From Burkholderia cenocepacia (GTDB lineage Bacteria > Pseudomonadota > Gammaproteobacteria > Burkholderiales > Burkholderiaceae): DNA of 64,000 nucleotides. Where the stretch lies: the NCBI RefSeq assembly GCF_014211915.1, contig NZ_CP060041.1, positions 930,001-994,000 on the forward strand. Reading direction: 5' to 3'. This document shows positions 1-8,525 of this stretch, piece by piece (the stretch's first letter is position 1; every line of letters begins with the position of its first letter). Under the pieces are notes generated by a model that was not told the DNA's origin, searched no databases, and saw only the letters and a program-made list of their open reading frames with translations. The translations under genes and the position numbers were made by a program.

Positions 1-65
1 CGCTGCGGCATCGGTCGTAGCGCACGGCGTCCGGCGCCGGCGCGGCGCGGGCCCCACGCGCGGAT

Positions 66-90
66 AGAAAAAGAACGCCCCGCGCGGGGC
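66..90 (-). terminator. Rho-independent terminator after the PRC-barrel gene
   Basis: On the minus strand a GC-only hairpin (GCCCC, four-base loop, GGGGC at 77-90) is followed by a T-rich run, seen as A-rich sequence at 66-75 on the plus strand. It lies about 50 bp beyond the stop codon at 140, where a terminator for the minus-strand gene is expected. Confidence 0.6.
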
Positions 91-139
91 GGGGCGGGTC
101 GAACGGATGCGCCGGCGAACCGGCGCGCGTCAGAGGTGG

Positions 140-622
140 TCAGTGACGGCCGCGCGTGCGCGGATCGTTGAGGTCTTCGGTCGGATCGGTCAACCCGAGC
201 TCGTCGCCGGCACTCCAGTACGGCGTGCTGCCGTAGAACTCGTGCAGTGGCTCGGCCCATTGCGGATCGGCCATCGCCGGCCAGTGGTCCTTGTCGAACC
301 CCGGCGCATTGCGAATCCGCTCGGACGATACCGACAGCAGGAAGCACTTGCGTTCGGTATCGAGCGTCAGCGCGCTCCACGGAATCGCGTGCAGCTTGTC
401 GCCGATGCCGAGGATGCCGCCGCTCGACAGCACCGCATACGCGATGCGGCCGGAGCGCACGTCGAGCATGATGTCCTTGATCTTGCCGACATCGTCGCCG
501 TCGGTCGTATAAACCTTGTCGCCTTCCAGCGTATCGGCTGCCATCACGTCGGGGCCGGGGCCGGCCGCCGTCGCGGCGCCCTTGCCGATGATGCGGGTCT
601 GACCTTGATCGGGAGTCTGCAT
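140..622 (-). CDS. PRC-barrel domain protein
   Basis: This 160-residue soluble protein has a PRC-barrel domain at roughly residues 30-105, with the typical segments VGKIKDIMLDVRSGRIAYAV and LGIGDKLHAIPW. PRC-barrels are small beta-barrels found in RNA-processing and photosynthetic proteins and, in soil bacteria, in many short stress-associated proteins. I infer a general stress role from the neighbourhood; no catalytic residues are visible. The start at 622 is preceded by a GGAGGAAACC-type ribosome binding site. The gene lies 92 bp downstream of the CBS-pair gene on the same strand and may share its sigma-54 promoter. The C-terminal 50 residues are acidic and probably form a flexible tail. 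Confidence 0.85.
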   Translation of the reverse strand: MQTPDQGQTRIIGKGAATAAGPGPDVMAADTLEGDKVYTTDGDDVGKIKDIMLDVRSGRIAYAVLSSGGILGIGDKLHAIPWSALTLDTERKCFLLSVSSERIRNAPGFDKDHWPAMADPQWAEPLHEFYGSTPYWSAGDELGLTDPTEDLNDPRTRGRH

Positions 623-714
623 GGTTTCCTCCAGGCTGTGTGGGGCGCGACCGTGCCCGGGGCCGGGCCCTGCGGGTCGCGCGGGTGGGCGCGGCGAAGC
701 GGAAAACCGCTCCG

Positions 715-1146
715 TCACGTCTGTTTCGGTTGCGACACGCCTTCGAGCGTGTTCGCCACGTCGTCGCGCTCGGGGCTGGCCGTGCGCGTCGCGATGTCGG
801 CGAGCGACAGCATGCCGACCAGTCGCTTGTCGTGATCGACGACCGGCAGCCGGCGCAGTTGCGCGTCGGCCATGTAGTGCTGGATCTCGTCCAGCGAATC
901 GTCGTCGAAGCACCATTCGATCGGGCCGGACGCGACCTCCTGGATGCGCGTCTCCGGCGGCTTGCCGGCCGAGATCGCGCGCACCGCGAGATCTCGGTCC
1001 GTCACCATCCCGACCAGCCGGTTGTTGTCGCACACGGGCAGCGCGCCGATGTCGTAGCGCTCCATCAGTTGAGCGGCGTGACGGATCGAGTCGGTCGGTG
1101 CGATCCGCACGACGTCCTGCGACATGATTTCGTTGACGCGATGCAT
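715..1146 (-). CDS. CBS-domain pair protein
   Basis: The 143-residue protein consists of two CBS motifs in tandem, at about residues 8-60 and 75-128. Typical CBS strings are seen, including IMSQDVVRIAPTDS, GALPVCDNNRLVGMVTDRDL and RLPVVDHDKRLVGMLSLADI. CBS pairs form Bateman modules that bind adenosine nucleotides and act as energy or stress sensors. Stand-alone forms are common in Burkholderia and Rhizobiales. The start at 1146 has a strong AAGGAG-type site. A GG-N10-GC promoter lies about 60 bp upstream. The partner protein cannot be told from the sequence. Confidence 0.88.
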   Translation of the reverse strand: MHRVNEIMSQDVVRIAPTDSIRHAAQLMERYDIGALPVCDNNRLVGMVTDRDLAVRAISAGKPPETRIQEVASGPIEWCFDDDSLDEIQHYMADAQLRRLPVVDHDKRLVGMLSLADIATRTASPERDDVANTLEGVSQPKQT

Positions 1147-1203
1147 GAATTTCTCCTTGCGGGTTGAGGGTGAAGCAATGTGCCGATGCGGCTGCCGTGT
1201 TCC

Positions 1204-1219
1204 AGCAAACCGCATGCCG
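1204..1219 (-). promoter_or_regulatory. Candidate sigma-54 promoter for the CBS gene
   Basis: The minus strand reads CGGCATGCGGTTTGCT, with GG and GC separated by exactly 10 bases. It differs from TGGCACGNNNNTTGCT at two positions. The predicted transcription start is about 45 bp upstream of the ATG at 1146. Confidence 0.6.
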
Positions 1220-1239
1220 TGCAGCCGCGGCCCGTGTCG

Positions 1240-1494
1240 TCACTTCTCGTCGCGTTCGCGTTTGTCCTCCCACGGCCCGTCGTCGTGCGTGCCGGGCGGC
1301 GTGTCGGGCTCGATGCGCGTGACGCCGCCGGTCGCGGGCGGGTCGCTGGCCGGAAACGTGTCCTCGAGCTGCTTGTCGATATGACGTTCCGAATGGCGCG
1401 TATGGGTGCGGTCCTGGTCCTTCAGCGGCGGCTGCGCGTCGGGCTGCCGCTCGTGCGCCGGTGCGTCGTGGCCGTGCCGGGTCGAATCCTTCAT
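1240..1494 (-). CDS. Small hydrophilic protein of unknown function
   Basis: I do not recognise a characterised family. The 84-residue product is highly charged and probably largely disordered. It contains QLEDTFPASDPPA (about residues 45-57), a short motif that recurs in small proteobacterial stress-associated proteins. ATG at 1494 was chosen because a GGAGC site sits at proper spacing and a sigma-54-like promoter lies about 40 bp upstream. Extending upstream would add an Ala/Val-rich stretch unlike the rest. The gene diverges from the gene at 1667, and the two promoters lie back to back. Confidence 0.65.
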   Translation of the reverse strand: MKDSTRHGHDAPAHERQPDAQPPLKDQDRTHTRHSERHIDKQLEDTFPASDPPATGGVTRIEPDTPPGTHDDGPWEDKRERDEK

Positions 1495-1532
1495 CGCGGT
1501 GCTCCGTATCGGTGACGAGGAACCGCCTGTGC

Positions 1533-1548
1533 CGCAACCTGCGTTCCC
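1533..1548 (-). promoter_or_regulatory. Candidate sigma-54 promoter for the small gene at 1240-1494
   Basis: The minus strand reads GGGAACGCAGGTTGCG, with GG-N10-GC spacing and a TTGC -12 element. The core ACGCAGGTTGC is identical to that of the glgE promoter at 36720-36735. It is divergent from the plus-strand promoter at 1561. Confidence 0.6.
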
Positions 1549-1560
1549 GGCCCACGCGCC

Positions 1561-1576
1561 CGGCACGCGACTTGCC
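1561..1576 (+). promoter_or_regulatory. Candidate sigma-54 promoter for the gene at 1667
   Basis: The sequence CGGCACGCGACTTGCC matches GGCACG-N4-TTGC completely. Its -24 GG is 15 bp from the -24 GG of the divergent promoter at 1533-1548. The start codon is about 90 bp downstream. Confidence 0.65.
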
Positions 1577-1666
1577 GCTGCAACGGCGACGACCAGGACG
1601 ACGACCATGACGACGCGCTCGCGGCGGGAACGACCGCCGCGACCACATCACGCGGGAGGCACGACG

Positions 1667-1969
1667 ATGATTCCGAAACGACGACCAGGGGTGCGCTACG
1701 AGATCAACGTATGCGGCGGCGGATTCGATTCGGTGAAAAGCCATTTCGATACGTGGAAGCACGAGCCGCTGATCTACCGGCCCGAGCGCCGGATGTTCGA
1801 AGGCAAGGCCGACGTGCGGCCGCTCGGCGACGAGACGTTCGGCGCGACCGAGCCCGCGCGCTTCGCGCTGCAGCGGGCGTGCGAGCCGTCGGACCCGTAT
1901 GCGCTCGCTGCACGCGTGCGGGACGACGGCCGCGAGCTGTGGCTCGTGATGGCCGCGTACGACGCGTAG
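1667..1969 (+). CDS. Hypothetical protein, 100 residues
   Basis: I do not recognise this family. The product is a compact basic protein without membrane segments or a signal peptide. Its N-terminus contains RYEINVCGGGFDSVKSHFDT, and the rest alternates charged and aliphatic residues as in a small alpha/beta fold. ATG at 1667 follows a GGGAGG ribosome binding site, and the codon usage is that of the neighbours. It is a single gene behind its own sigma-54-type promoter. Its position suggests a stationary-phase or stress role, but that is inference only. Confidence 0.7.
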   Translation: MIPKRRPGVRYEINVCGGGFDSVKSHFDTWKHEPLIYRPERRMFEGKADVRPLGDETFGATEPARFALQRACEPSDPYALAARVRDDGRELWLVMAAYDA

Positions 1970-1979
1970 CCCGCGCGCT

Positions 1980-1992
1980 TGCAAGATTTGCA
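1980..1992. promoter_or_regulatory. Candidate upstream activating sequence
   Basis: TGCAA-GAT-TTGCA is a perfect 5-bp dyad centred at 1986, about 100 bp upstream of the sigma-54 promoter at 2086. Related dyads with the right arm TTGCAGC occur at 15224 and 16411, also ahead of sigma-54 promoters. The position and symmetry suit an enhancer-binding protein. Confidence 0.45.
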
Positions 1993-2085
1993 GCGAACGG
2001 TGTAGCGAAGGCATGGCGGCGGGCGCCGGGCCGCGCGTCTGCGGACCGATTCCCGGGTGGCCCCGCCTGCGGCGACATGAACGGA

Positions 2086-2101
2086 CGGCACGCGGCTTGC
2101 G
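2086..2101 (+). promoter_or_regulatory. Candidate sigma-54 promoter for the 2152-3661 gene group
   Basis: CGGCACGCGGCTTGCG contains the full GGCACG-N4-TTGC core with GG-N10-GC spacing. The predicted start site is about 40 bp upstream of the ATG at 2152. Confidence 0.65.
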
Positions 2102-2151
2102 AGTCTTCGCTACGCGGCCGTCGCGCCGATCTCGACCCGAACCCCGCAACG

Positions 2152-2406
2152 ATGGAAATGCCGATGAAACACGACCCCGCGCAGTGGCTGCAACGCCCCG
2201 AACCGCCGCTCCCCGACATCGAGCCGGACCCCGAGCCGCCCGATCCCGACGACGTGCCGCCGGACCTGCCCGAACCGTACCGGGAACCGGAAGGCGACCC
2301 GCCCGGACATGCGCCGCCGGAGCGCGACCCGCCGTCGCGCGAGCCGCCCGTGCGGGCGTGGCGGGCGGGCGCGCCGCCGCTCATGCGAATGGAGGATGTG
2401 CGATGA
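2152..2406 (+). CDS. Proline-rich small protein
   Basis: The 84-residue product is dominated by Pro, Asp and Glu (for example PDIEPDPEPPDPDD) and is almost certainly disordered. No family is recognised. In-frame ATGs at 2152, 2158 and 2164 are all possible starts. The stop overlaps the next ATG (ATGA at 2403), so it is translationally coupled to the following gene. The high proline content could partly reflect GC-rich codon bias, but the overlap and the upstream promoter support a real gene. Confidence 0.6.
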   Translation: MEMPMKHDPAQWLQRPEPPLPDIEPDPEPPDPDDVPPDLPEPYREPEGDPPGHAPPERDPPSREPPVRAWRAGAPPLMRMEDVR

Positions 2407-2714
2407 GTATCCGTGTGAAACCCGGCATGCTGCGCGACATCGCCGAGACGCTCGGCCGTCATTTCGAGGCGCGCGCGATGCCGTTCCACGTCGAGGAGCA
2501 GCCGGCCGGCGCATTGCATATCGGCTTTCGCGTCGACGGCCATCCGGCGTCGCTGACCGTGACGTTCGACGCCGACGCCTTCGCCGCGCTCGAACGGGCC
2601 GACCTCGACCGGCAACGCGGCACGCTCACGCGCGTCGCGGCCGAATTCGACACGATGATGGCGCGCCGCGCACCGACCGCGTACGCGGGCGATTTCCATT
2701 TCAACCGGCTCTGA
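2403..2714 (+). CDS. Hypothetical protein, 103 residues
   Basis: This is a soluble protein of unknown function. A basic N-terminal helix (MSIRVKPGMLRDIAETLGRH) is followed by a beta-rich segment with HIGFRVDGHPASLTVTFDAD and a C-terminal helix. The ATG at 2403 overlaps the preceding stop codon (ATGA), the usual sign of translational coupling. The layout recalls the short Burkholderia proteins further right at 5792 and 14819, but I do not see convincing sequence identity. It is probably co-transcribed from the promoter at 2086. Confidence 0.7.
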   Translation: MSIRVKPGMLRDIAETLGRHFEARAMPFHVEEQPAGALHIGFRVDGHPASLTVTFDADAFAALERADLDRQRGTLTRVAAEFDTMMARRAPTAYAGDFHFNRL

Positions 2715-2761
2715 GCCGCGCCGCACTGGCCGACCGCAGCCGCCGATTCAGGGAGGACTCG

Positions 2762-3076
2762 ATGAACACGATCCAGACGATACGCGTGGGCGCCTGTGCG
2801 TTCGCCGCCGCGTGCGCGCTGGGCGCATGCACGCAACCCACCAACGGCCCGTACGGCACGCGCGGGGCGCCGCCCGCGCCGCCTGACGGCCGCGGCGTGC
2901 AGTCGACCACGACGATGCCGGACGCGAATACGCGCTACGACCCGCGTCCGTCGCCGGGCAACACGATGCCGCCGGATACGAGGGTCGACGTACCGGTCGA
3001 CGTGCCGCCGCCGGGCCCGAACGGCGCACAGGGCGACCAGCCGCTGCCGGGCACGCCGCCGCCGATGCAGTACTGA
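2762..3076 (+). CDS. Proline-rich lipoprotein
   Basis: The 104-residue protein begins with a short basic N-region and a hydrophobic stretch ending in the lipobox LGAC (cysteine at residue 23). It should therefore be exported and lipidated. The mature part is Pro/Gly/Asp-rich and low in complexity, with no recognised domain. A GGGAGGA ribosome binding site precedes the ATG at 2762. It sits between two stress-type genes with gaps of 47 and 75 bp and is probably in the same transcription unit. Outer-membrane anchoring is likely because no Asp follows the cysteine. Confidence 0.75.
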   Translation: MNTIQTIRVGACAFAAACALGACTQPTNGPYGTRGAPPAPPDGRGVQSTTTMPDANTRYDPRPSPGNTMPPDTRVDVPVDVPPPGPNGAQGDQPLPGTPPPMQY

Positions 3077-3151
3077 TACGACGCGTCGCGGGGACGCGCC
3101 GCGGCGCCGCGTCACGGCATGCCGCCCCCGCGATGCGGCCGGAGGAACGCG

Positions 3152-3661
3152 ATGGCGAATCAGCACGAACACCTGGAGGACTGGCTGCGCGATGCCTACG
3201 CGATGGAGCGCCAGGCCGAGACGATGATCGACGCGCAGATGAAGCGGGTCGGCCACTACCCGCAGTTGCAGGACCGGTTGCGGCAGCATCTCGACGACAC
3301 GCTCGGCCAGCAGGCGCTCGTCGAGGCGTGCCTGATGCGGCTCGGCACGTCGCCGTCGGCGAGCAAGGATCTCGCCGCGCGCATCGCCGCATACGGGCAG
3401 ATCGCGAGCGGCATGCTGGCGGACGACGAAGTGGTGAAGACGGCACTGGCCGCCTACGCATTCGAGCAGTTGGAAATCGCTGCATACACCGCGCTCGTCG
3501 CGGCGGCTCAGGCGGCCGGCGAAGAAGAGATCCGCGCGTGTTGCGAGCGGATTCTCCAGCAGGAGAGCGACATGGCCGCGTGGCTGCTGCGCCATCTGCC
3601 CGAGCTGACGACGGCGTTTCTCGATCGTTCGGCGGTGGACCGCATCGACGCGAAGCGGTGA
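3152..3661 (+). CDS. Ferritin-like DUF892 (YciF-type) protein
   Basis: The 169-residue all-helical protein matches the YciF/DUF892 ferritin-like family. Helices carry the metal-ligand pattern LRDAYAMERQAETMI near the N-terminus and FEQLEIAAYTALV and QQESDMAAWL later on. Family members are four-helix bundles that bind a di-iron centre and are induced under osmotic, nitrosative or general stress. The exact reaction is not settled for the family. The length is normal. The start at 3152 follows GGAGGAACGCG. It is the last gene of the 2152-3661 group. Confidence 0.88.
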   Translation: MANQHEHLEDWLRDAYAMERQAETMIDAQMKRVGHYPQLQDRLRQHLDDTLGQQALVEACLMRLGTSPSASKDLAARIAAYGQIASGMLADDEVVKTALAAYAFEQLEIAAYTALVAAAQAAGEEEIRACCERILQQESDMAAWLLRHLPELTTAFLDRSAVDRIDAKR

Positions 3662-3817
3662 CGGCGCGGCCATCGGGCTGCTTCTGGGACGGGCCGTTTT
3701 CCGCGAGCGAAATACGTGCCCCCTAACTTGCCCCCGGCTTGTAAAAAAGCGGCTCCGATGCCCGGCGAGACGGGGCACGAACCCGCGAGAGCCGCGTCGC
3801 AGCGCGCTTCGCGCGAC

Positions 3818-3833
3818 TGGCACGGAAGCTGCG
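3818..3833 (+). promoter_or_regulatory. Candidate sigma-54 promoter upstream of rpoN2
   Basis: TGGCACGGAAGCTGCG has a perfect -24 element (TGGCACG), GG-N10-GC spacing and a CTGC -12 element, one mismatch from TTGC. It lies about 60 bp ahead of the rpoN2 start. Bases 3662-3817 hold no gene; a T/A-rich patch near 3726-3752 is otherwise unremarkable. Confidence 0.65.
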
Positions 3834-3892
3834 TGACGTTCGGCAGAAGACATACCCGCGAACCCGCGAACCGAACCGTCAGGAGGCTTTCG

Positions 3893-5326
3893 ATGCCCGT
3901 CTCGCTTGCGCTGCAGATGCGACAGCATCTCGCACTTACGCCGAGGCTTCAGCAGTCGCTGCGGCTGCTGCAGTTGTCCTCGCTGGAGTTTCAACAGGAA
4001 TTGCGTCAGGCGCTCGACATGAACCCGTTTCTCGAAGACGGCCAGGGCGACGAGGACACCGTTGCCGGCACGCCCGAGCAGCCGACCGAAGCGGCCGCGC
4101 CCGAAGCGGCGCCCGAGCACGACGACATTCGCCCGCCGGATGGCGAGGTGCCGTTTACCGCGGCGCCCGCGCCGCGCGGCACGAGCCGTCAGGGCGACGA
4201 TACCGACGGCCTGTCGCCCGGCGAATGGATCGCCGCCGAGCCGTCGCTGCATCAGCAACTGCACGATGCGCTGCGGCTCTATCCGCTCAACAAGCGCGAC
4301 CGCGAGGCCGCGCGCCTCGTGATCGATGCGCTGGACGACGACGGCTACCTGCGTCAGGAGCTGCCTGAACTGCTGGTCGCGGCCGATCCCGCGTGGCTGC
4401 TGTCGGAGCAGGATCTCGCGGTCGCGCTGCGGCTCGTGCAGATGCTCGACCGGCCGGGTATCGCGGCCCGTTCGTTGTCCGAATGCCTGGTCTTGCAGCT
4501 CGACGCGATTCCGGCCGGCACGCCGGCGCTCGCGGAAGCGAAGGCGATCGCGCGCGAGCATCTGGAACGGCTCGCGCGCCGCGAGACGGCCGAGATCCAG
4601 CGGCGCCTCGGCTGCAACCAGCAGACGCTGCACGCGGCCTGCGCGCTGGTGCGCGGGCTCGACCCGCGCCCCGGCAATCACTACGGCAGCACGCGCGGCG
4701 ACTACGTGGTGCCCGACGTGATCGTGCGTCAGGTGCGCGACGAATGGATCGTCACGATCAATCCGGCCGTGCTGCCGCGCGCCCGCCTGCACGAGCGCTA
4801 TGCGACGCTGTTCGCGCAGTCGAGCGGCGAGCGCGATTCGCCGCTCGGCCAGCAGTTGCAGGAAGCGCGCTGGCTGATCCGCAACGTGCAGAAGCGTTTC
4901 GACACGATCCAGCGCGTGGGCGAATGCATCGTCGCGCGGCAGCGCGATTTCTTCCGCTACGGCGAGATCGCGATGAAGCCGCTGGTGCTGCGCGACATCG
5001 CGGAGGAGCTCGACCTGCACGAATCGACCGTCTCTCGCGCGACCGGCAACAAGTACATGGCCACGCCGCACGGCACGTTCGAATTCAAGCATTTCTTCCC
5101 GCGCAAGCTGGAAGCAGCCGGCAAGGGCGTGTGTTCGGCGTCGGCCGCGAAGGTGCTGATCCGCGACATGATCGCGGCCGAGCGGCAGACCGATCCGCTG
5201 TCCGACGTCGCGCTCGCGGAGAACCTCGCGGGTCGCGGCATCCTTCTTGCGCGCCGCACGGTGACCAAGTATCGCCAGGCGATGAAGATTCCGCCGGCCG
5301 ACCTGCGGCGCCGCGACGCCGCGTGA
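3893..5326 (+). CDS. rpoN: RNA polymerase sigma-54 factor, second copy (RpoN2)
   Basis: The 477-residue protein is a complete sigma-54. Region I is at residues 1-50 (LALTPRLQQSLRLLQLSS), followed by an acidic region II and the core-binding domain. The helix-turn-helix (LRDIAEELDLHESTVSRATG) precedes the C-terminal RpoN box, ARRTVTKYRQ, which reads the -24 element. Sigma-54 cannot melt DNA alone and needs an AAA+ enhancer-binding protein. The usual rpoN neighbours (lptB, hpf, ptsN) are absent, so this is probably an accessory copy. ATG at 3893 follows AGGAGG. The sigma-54-type promoter just upstream suggests autoregulation or cross-control by the main RpoN. Confidence 0.95.
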   Translation: MPVSLALQMRQHLALTPRLQQSLRLLQLSSLEFQQELRQALDMNPFLEDGQGDEDTVAGTPEQPTEAAAPEAAPEHDDIRPPDGEVPFTAAPAPRGTSRQGDDTDGLSPGEWIAAEPSLHQQLHDALRLYPLNKRDREAARLVIDALDDDGYLRQELPELLVAADPAWLLSEQDLAVALRLVQMLDRPGIAARSLSECLVLQLDAIPAGTPALAEAKAIAREHLERLARRETAEIQRRLGCNQQTLHAACALVRGLDPRPGNHYGSTRGDYVVPDVIVRQVRDEWIVTINPAVLPRARLHERYATLFAQSSGERDSPLGQQLQEARWLIRNVQKRFDTIQRVGECIVARQRDFFRYGEIAMKPLVLRDIAEELDLHESTVSRATGNKYMATPHGTFEFKHFFPRKLEAAGKGVCSASAAKVLIRDMIAAERQTDPLSDVALAENLAGRGILLARRTVTKYRQAMKIPPADLRRRDAA

Positions 5327-5398
5327 CGGCCTCACTGTTCCAACCCCGCGCGTGCCGTCTCTCGCGTCGGCTCGCGCGCCAACGAGAGGAGCGCAACC

Positions 5399-5587
5399 AT
5401 GCCAGCCAAATCCCAGGCCCAGCAGCGCGCCGCAGGGGCCGCGCTGTCGGCCAAGCGCGGTGACACGAAAATGAAGGACCTCAAGCCGCCGTCGAAATCG
5501 ATGGCCAAGTCGATGAGCGAGAAAGAGCTCGAAAAAATGGCGTCCACGCCCACGCGCGGCAAACCGAAACACAAGCACGATGCGTGA
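5399..5587 (+). CDS. DUF3008 family protein
   Basis: The 62-residue, very basic protein shows the DUF3008 signature. It starts [20 protein letters not shown] and ends with [13 protein letters not shown] and a Lys/His-rich tail. Family members are short, probably nucleic-acid-binding or chaperone-like proteins of unknown function, often found beside DUF1328 and other stress genes. A GAGAGGAG site precedes the start. It lies 72 bp after rpoN2 and may be read through from its promoter. Confidence 0.88.
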   Translation: MPAKSQAQQRAAGAALSAKRGDTKMKDLKPPSKSMAKSMSEKELEKMASTPTRGKPKHKHDA

Positions 5588-5633
5588 ACGGCGCCGACGT
5601 TTAGTGACGACTGCTGTCATCCAGGAGGGTTCC

Positions 5634-5795
5634 ATGCTTCGATACGCCATCATTTTCTTCATCATCGCGATCATTGCCGCCGTGTTCGGCTTCGGCGGCA
5701 TCGCGGCCGGTGCGGCCGAGATCGCGAAGATCCTGTTCTACATCTTCGTCGTGATCTTCCTGGTCACGTTGCTGCTGGGCGTCGTGCGACGATGA
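5634..5795 (+). CDS. DUF1328 (YtjA-type) small membrane protein
   Basis: This 53-residue protein has two closely spaced hydrophobic helices (about residues 4-26 and 31-50) and the family string [22 protein letters not shown]1328 proteins are inner-membrane peptides, widespread in stress regulons and of unknown activity. AGGAGG precedes the ATG at 5634. The stop overlaps the next start at 5792 (ATGA), so the two are co-translated. Confidence 0.9.
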   Translation: MLRYAIIFFIIAIIAAVFGFGGIAAGAAEIAKILFYIFVVIFLVTLLLGVVRR

Positions 5796-6178
5796 CGGTG
5801 ATGCCCGACCGGTCGCAGCGCGTCGCGGAACTCGAGCATGCGCTCGCGATCAGTTTTCCGTCGCAGTCGACCGTGGTCGTGCATGCGGACGACGCGTCCG
5901 GCCGGCTGACGATCAATGTGTCGTGGGTGCGCGTGCCGTCCGACGAGGACGCGCGCCAATGGCGCTGCTCGGTCGACCTGCGCTTCGATGCGGACGTGAT
6001 CGAACGCTACGCGACGCTCGACGCGGCCGACCGGCTGCGCGTGCGCACGCAGCTGTGCGACCGCGCGCGGCGCGCGGTGGACGAGCACAAGCCGCGCGTC
6101 GAGGATGCCGCGATCGAGTGCAACGTGGCGCTCGACGTGACGGCCGTCGTGTTCGACGCGGCGCTGCGCGCGCCCTGA
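5792..6178 (+). CDS. DUF3022-like protein
   Basis: The 128-residue cytoplasmic protein has a beta-rich N-terminal half ([19 protein letters not shown]) and a helical part containing [20 protein letters not shown]. The protein encoded at 14819 has the matching string ERYADLDEGARMRVHAMLHD at the same relative place, so the two are paralogues. I believe this is the Burkholderia DUF3022 family, though I cannot confirm the accession. Function is unknown. It overlaps the DUF1328 gene by four bases. The 127 bp between it and katE show no obvious promoter. Confidence 0.72.
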   Translation: MTVMPDRSQRVAELEHALAISFPSQSTVVVHADDASGRLTINVSWVRVPSDEDARQWRCSVDLRFDADVIERYATLDAADRLRVRTQLCDRARRAVDEHKPRVEDAAIECNVALDVTAVVFDAALRAP

Positions 6179-6305
6179 CGTCCCAGCCGGCCCGCGGCCG
6201 TTCGCGGCGCGCCGGGCCGGCTTTCCCTGCCGTCCGCACGCGTGCGCCGCGGCGCGTCGCCGTGCGGCAGCGGCTCCCTACCGAATGCCACGAGGACACC
6301 TGACG

Positions 6306-8420
6306 ATGACGACTCCCCCATCCGCCGGCAAGACGCCCCCGACGCAACCGACGCAACCACCCGACAGCGCGAAATCGCGCCAGCTCGACGCGAATCGTGC
6401 GCGGCCCGACGGCGAGGCGCTGCGCACCAACCAGGGCGTGCGGATCGCCGACAACCAGAACACGCTGCGCGGCGGCGCGCGCGGCCCGTCGCTGCTCGAA
6501 GACTTCATCATGCGCGAGAAGATCACGCATTTCGATCATGAGCGCATTCCGGAGCGGGTGGTGCATGCGCGCGGTTCGGCCGCGCACGGCGTGTTTCGCG
6601 TATACGAGCCGATGGCCGACTACACGAAGGCCGCGTTCCTGCAGGACCCGGCCGCCGAAACGCCGGTGTACGTGCGCTTCTCGACCGTGCAGGGGCCGCG
6701 CGGGTCGGCCGACACCGTGCGCGACGTGCGCGGCTTCGCGGTGAAGTTCTATACCCAGGAAGGCAACTACGATCTCGTCGGCAACAACATGCCGGTGTTC
6801 TTCATCCAGGACGCGATCAAGTTTCCCGACTTCGTGCACGCGGTGAAGCCCGAGGCGCCGAACGAGATGCCGACCGGCGCGTCCGCGCACGACACGTTCT
6901 GGGATTTCGTGTCGCTGGTGCCGGAAACCACGCACATGGTGCTGTGGCTGATGTCGGACCGCGCGCTGCCGGCGAGCTATCGCGCGATGGACGGCTTCGG
7001 CGTCCACACGTTCCGCTTCGTGAACGCGGCCGGCGTCGAGCGGTTCGTGAAATTCCACTGGCGACCCGTGAGCGGCGCGTATTCGCTGCTGTGGGACGAG
7101 GCGCAGCGGATCGCCGGCCACGATCCGGATTTCAACCGGCGCGACCTGTGGACGGCGATCGAGCGCGGCGACTATCCGGAGTTCGAACTTGGTGTGCAGA
7201 TGATCGATCCGGCCGACGCGGATCAATTCGACTTCGACCTGCTGGACCCGACCAAGCTCGTGCCGGAAGAGCTCGTGCCGGTGCGGCCGATCGGCCGGAT
7301 GACGCTGAACCGCAACCCCGACAACTTCTTCGCGGAAACCGAGCAGGTCGCGTTTCACCCGGGTCACGTGGTGCCGGGCATCGATTTCACGAACGACCCG
7401 CTGCTGCAGGGGCGACTGTTCTCGTACACCGATACGCAGCTGAGCCGGCTCGGCGGCCCGAATTTCCACGAGATCCCGATCAACCGGCCGGTGTGCCCGT
7501 TCGCGAACAACCAGCGCGACGCGCTGCACCGGCAGACGATCAACGTCGGCCAGGCGTCGTACGAGCCGAATTCGACGAGCGGCGGCTGGCCGCGCGAGAC
7601 GCCGCCCGCGCCCGCCGGCGGCGGGTTCGAGACCGTGCCCGAGCCGCTCGAAGGCCACAAGGTGCGCGTGCGCAGCGAATCGTTCGCCGACCATTTCTCG
7701 CAGGCCGCGCTGTTCTACCAGAGCATGACCGAGATCGAGCAGCGGCATATCCGCGACGCGTACTGCTTCGAGCTCGGCAAGGTGACGCAGCCGCACATTC
7801 GCGAACGGGTGGTCAACGAGATCATCGCGCGCTTCGACGCGGGGCTCGCCGCGCAGGTCGCCGAACGGCTCGGGCTGCCCGCGCCGCAGGCGGCCGCGAC
7901 GCCGGCCGTGCCGCAGCGCTCGCCGGCGCTGAGCCTGATCGGCCGCGCGAAGCCCGGCATCCGCTCGCGCAAGATCGCGCTGATCGCGACGCCCGGCGTG
8001 AATCCGGTGCTGGTCGAGCAGGTGCGCGACGCGTTGCAGGCCGCGCACGCGGTGCCGACGATCGTCGCGCCGACGCTCGCGCCGATCGGCGGCATCGTGC
8101 CGGAGGCGACGCTGGTCGGCATGCCGTCGGTGATGTTCGATGCGGTGTTCGTGTGCGGCGGCGACGGCGATGGCCGCGATCTCGCGCACAGCGCCGACGC
8201 CCGCCATTTCGTGCGGGAAGCGTTCAAGCACCTGAAGCCGATCGCGGCGGTCGGCTCGGGACGGCAACTGCTCAGCGCCGCCCACCTGCCCGACCCGGCC
8301 GAAGGCGTGTGCGTCGGCCAGGCCGTCGATCTCGACGCGGTGCTGAACACGCTGTCGGATCACCTCGGCCAGCATCGCGTGTGGGCGCGCGAACAGCAGG
8401 CGGCGGAGCTGCCGGCATAG
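6306..8420 (+). CDS. katE: Large-subunit monofunctional catalase (HPII/KatE type)
   Basis: The 704-residue enzyme converts hydrogen peroxide to water and oxygen. The catalytic histidine is His87 in [11 protein letters not shown], the distal asparagine is in VGNNMPVFF (about Asn160), and the haem-ligand tyrosine is Tyr374 in [11 protein letters not shown]. After the catalase core a DJ-1/GATase-like domain (about residues 555-690, starting [18 protein letters not shown]) completes the large-subunit clade. ATG at 6306 follows a GAGGAC site. It lies between stress genes and the end-joining genes, fitting stationary-phase protection. Its 3' end runs into short tandem repeats. Confidence 0.95.
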   Translation: MTTPPSAGKTPPTQPTQPPDSAKSRQLDANRARPDGEALRTNQGVRIADNQNTLRGGARGPSLLEDFIMREKITHFDHERIPERVVHARGSAAHGVFRVYEPMADYTKAAFLQDPAAETPVYVRFSTVQGPRGSADTVRDVRGFAVKFYTQEGNYDLVGNNMPVFFIQDAIKFPDFVHAVKPEAPNEMPTGASAHDTFWDFVSLVPETTHMVLWLMSDRALPASYRAMDGFGVHTFRFVNAAGVERFVKFHWRPVSGAYSLLWDEAQRIAGHDPDFNRRDLWTAIERGDYPEFELGVQMIDPADADQFDFDLLDPTKLVPEELVPVRPIGRMTLNRNPDNFFAETEQVAFHPGHVVPGIDFTNDPLLQGRLFSYTDTQLSRLGGPNFHEIPINRPVCPFANNQRDALHRQTINVGQASYEPNSTSGGWPRETPPAPAGGGFETVPEPLEGHKVRVRSESFADHFSQAALFYQSMTEIEQRHIRDAYCFELGKVTQPHIRERVVNEIIARFDAGLAAQVAERLGLPAPQAAATPAVPQRSPALSLIGRAKPGIRSRKIALIATPGVNPVLVEQVRDALQAAHAVPTIVAPTLAPIGGIVPEATLVGMPSVMFDAVFVCGGDGDGRDLAHSADARHFVREAFKHLKPIAAVGSGRQLLSAAHLPDPAEGVCVGQAVDLDAVLNTLSDHLGQHRVWAREQQAAELPA

Positions 8421-8464
8421 GGCCGGCATAGGGCCGACAGCGGCCGACAAGCGGCCGACAAGCG
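8411..8464 (+). repeat. Short tandem repeats at the katE stop codon
   Basis: Five near-copies of a 10-11 bp unit occur in a row: GCCGGCATAGG twice, then GCCGACAGCG, then GCCGACAAGCG twice. The katE stop codon (TAG) lies inside the first copy. Copy number could vary by slippage, and an extra in-frame change could extend the catalase tail. Confidence 0.75.
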
Positions 8465-8525
8465 GCTTGCGCCGTATGGCGCGCTCGCCCTCGGGCGGGC
8501 GCGCATCCGGCAAGGAGGAACATGC

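Noticed and set aside
8440..8475. A sigma-54 promoter for ku (CGACAAGCGGCTTGC)
   Set aside because: The -24 dinucleotide is GA, not GG, and the match comes from the tandem repeats.
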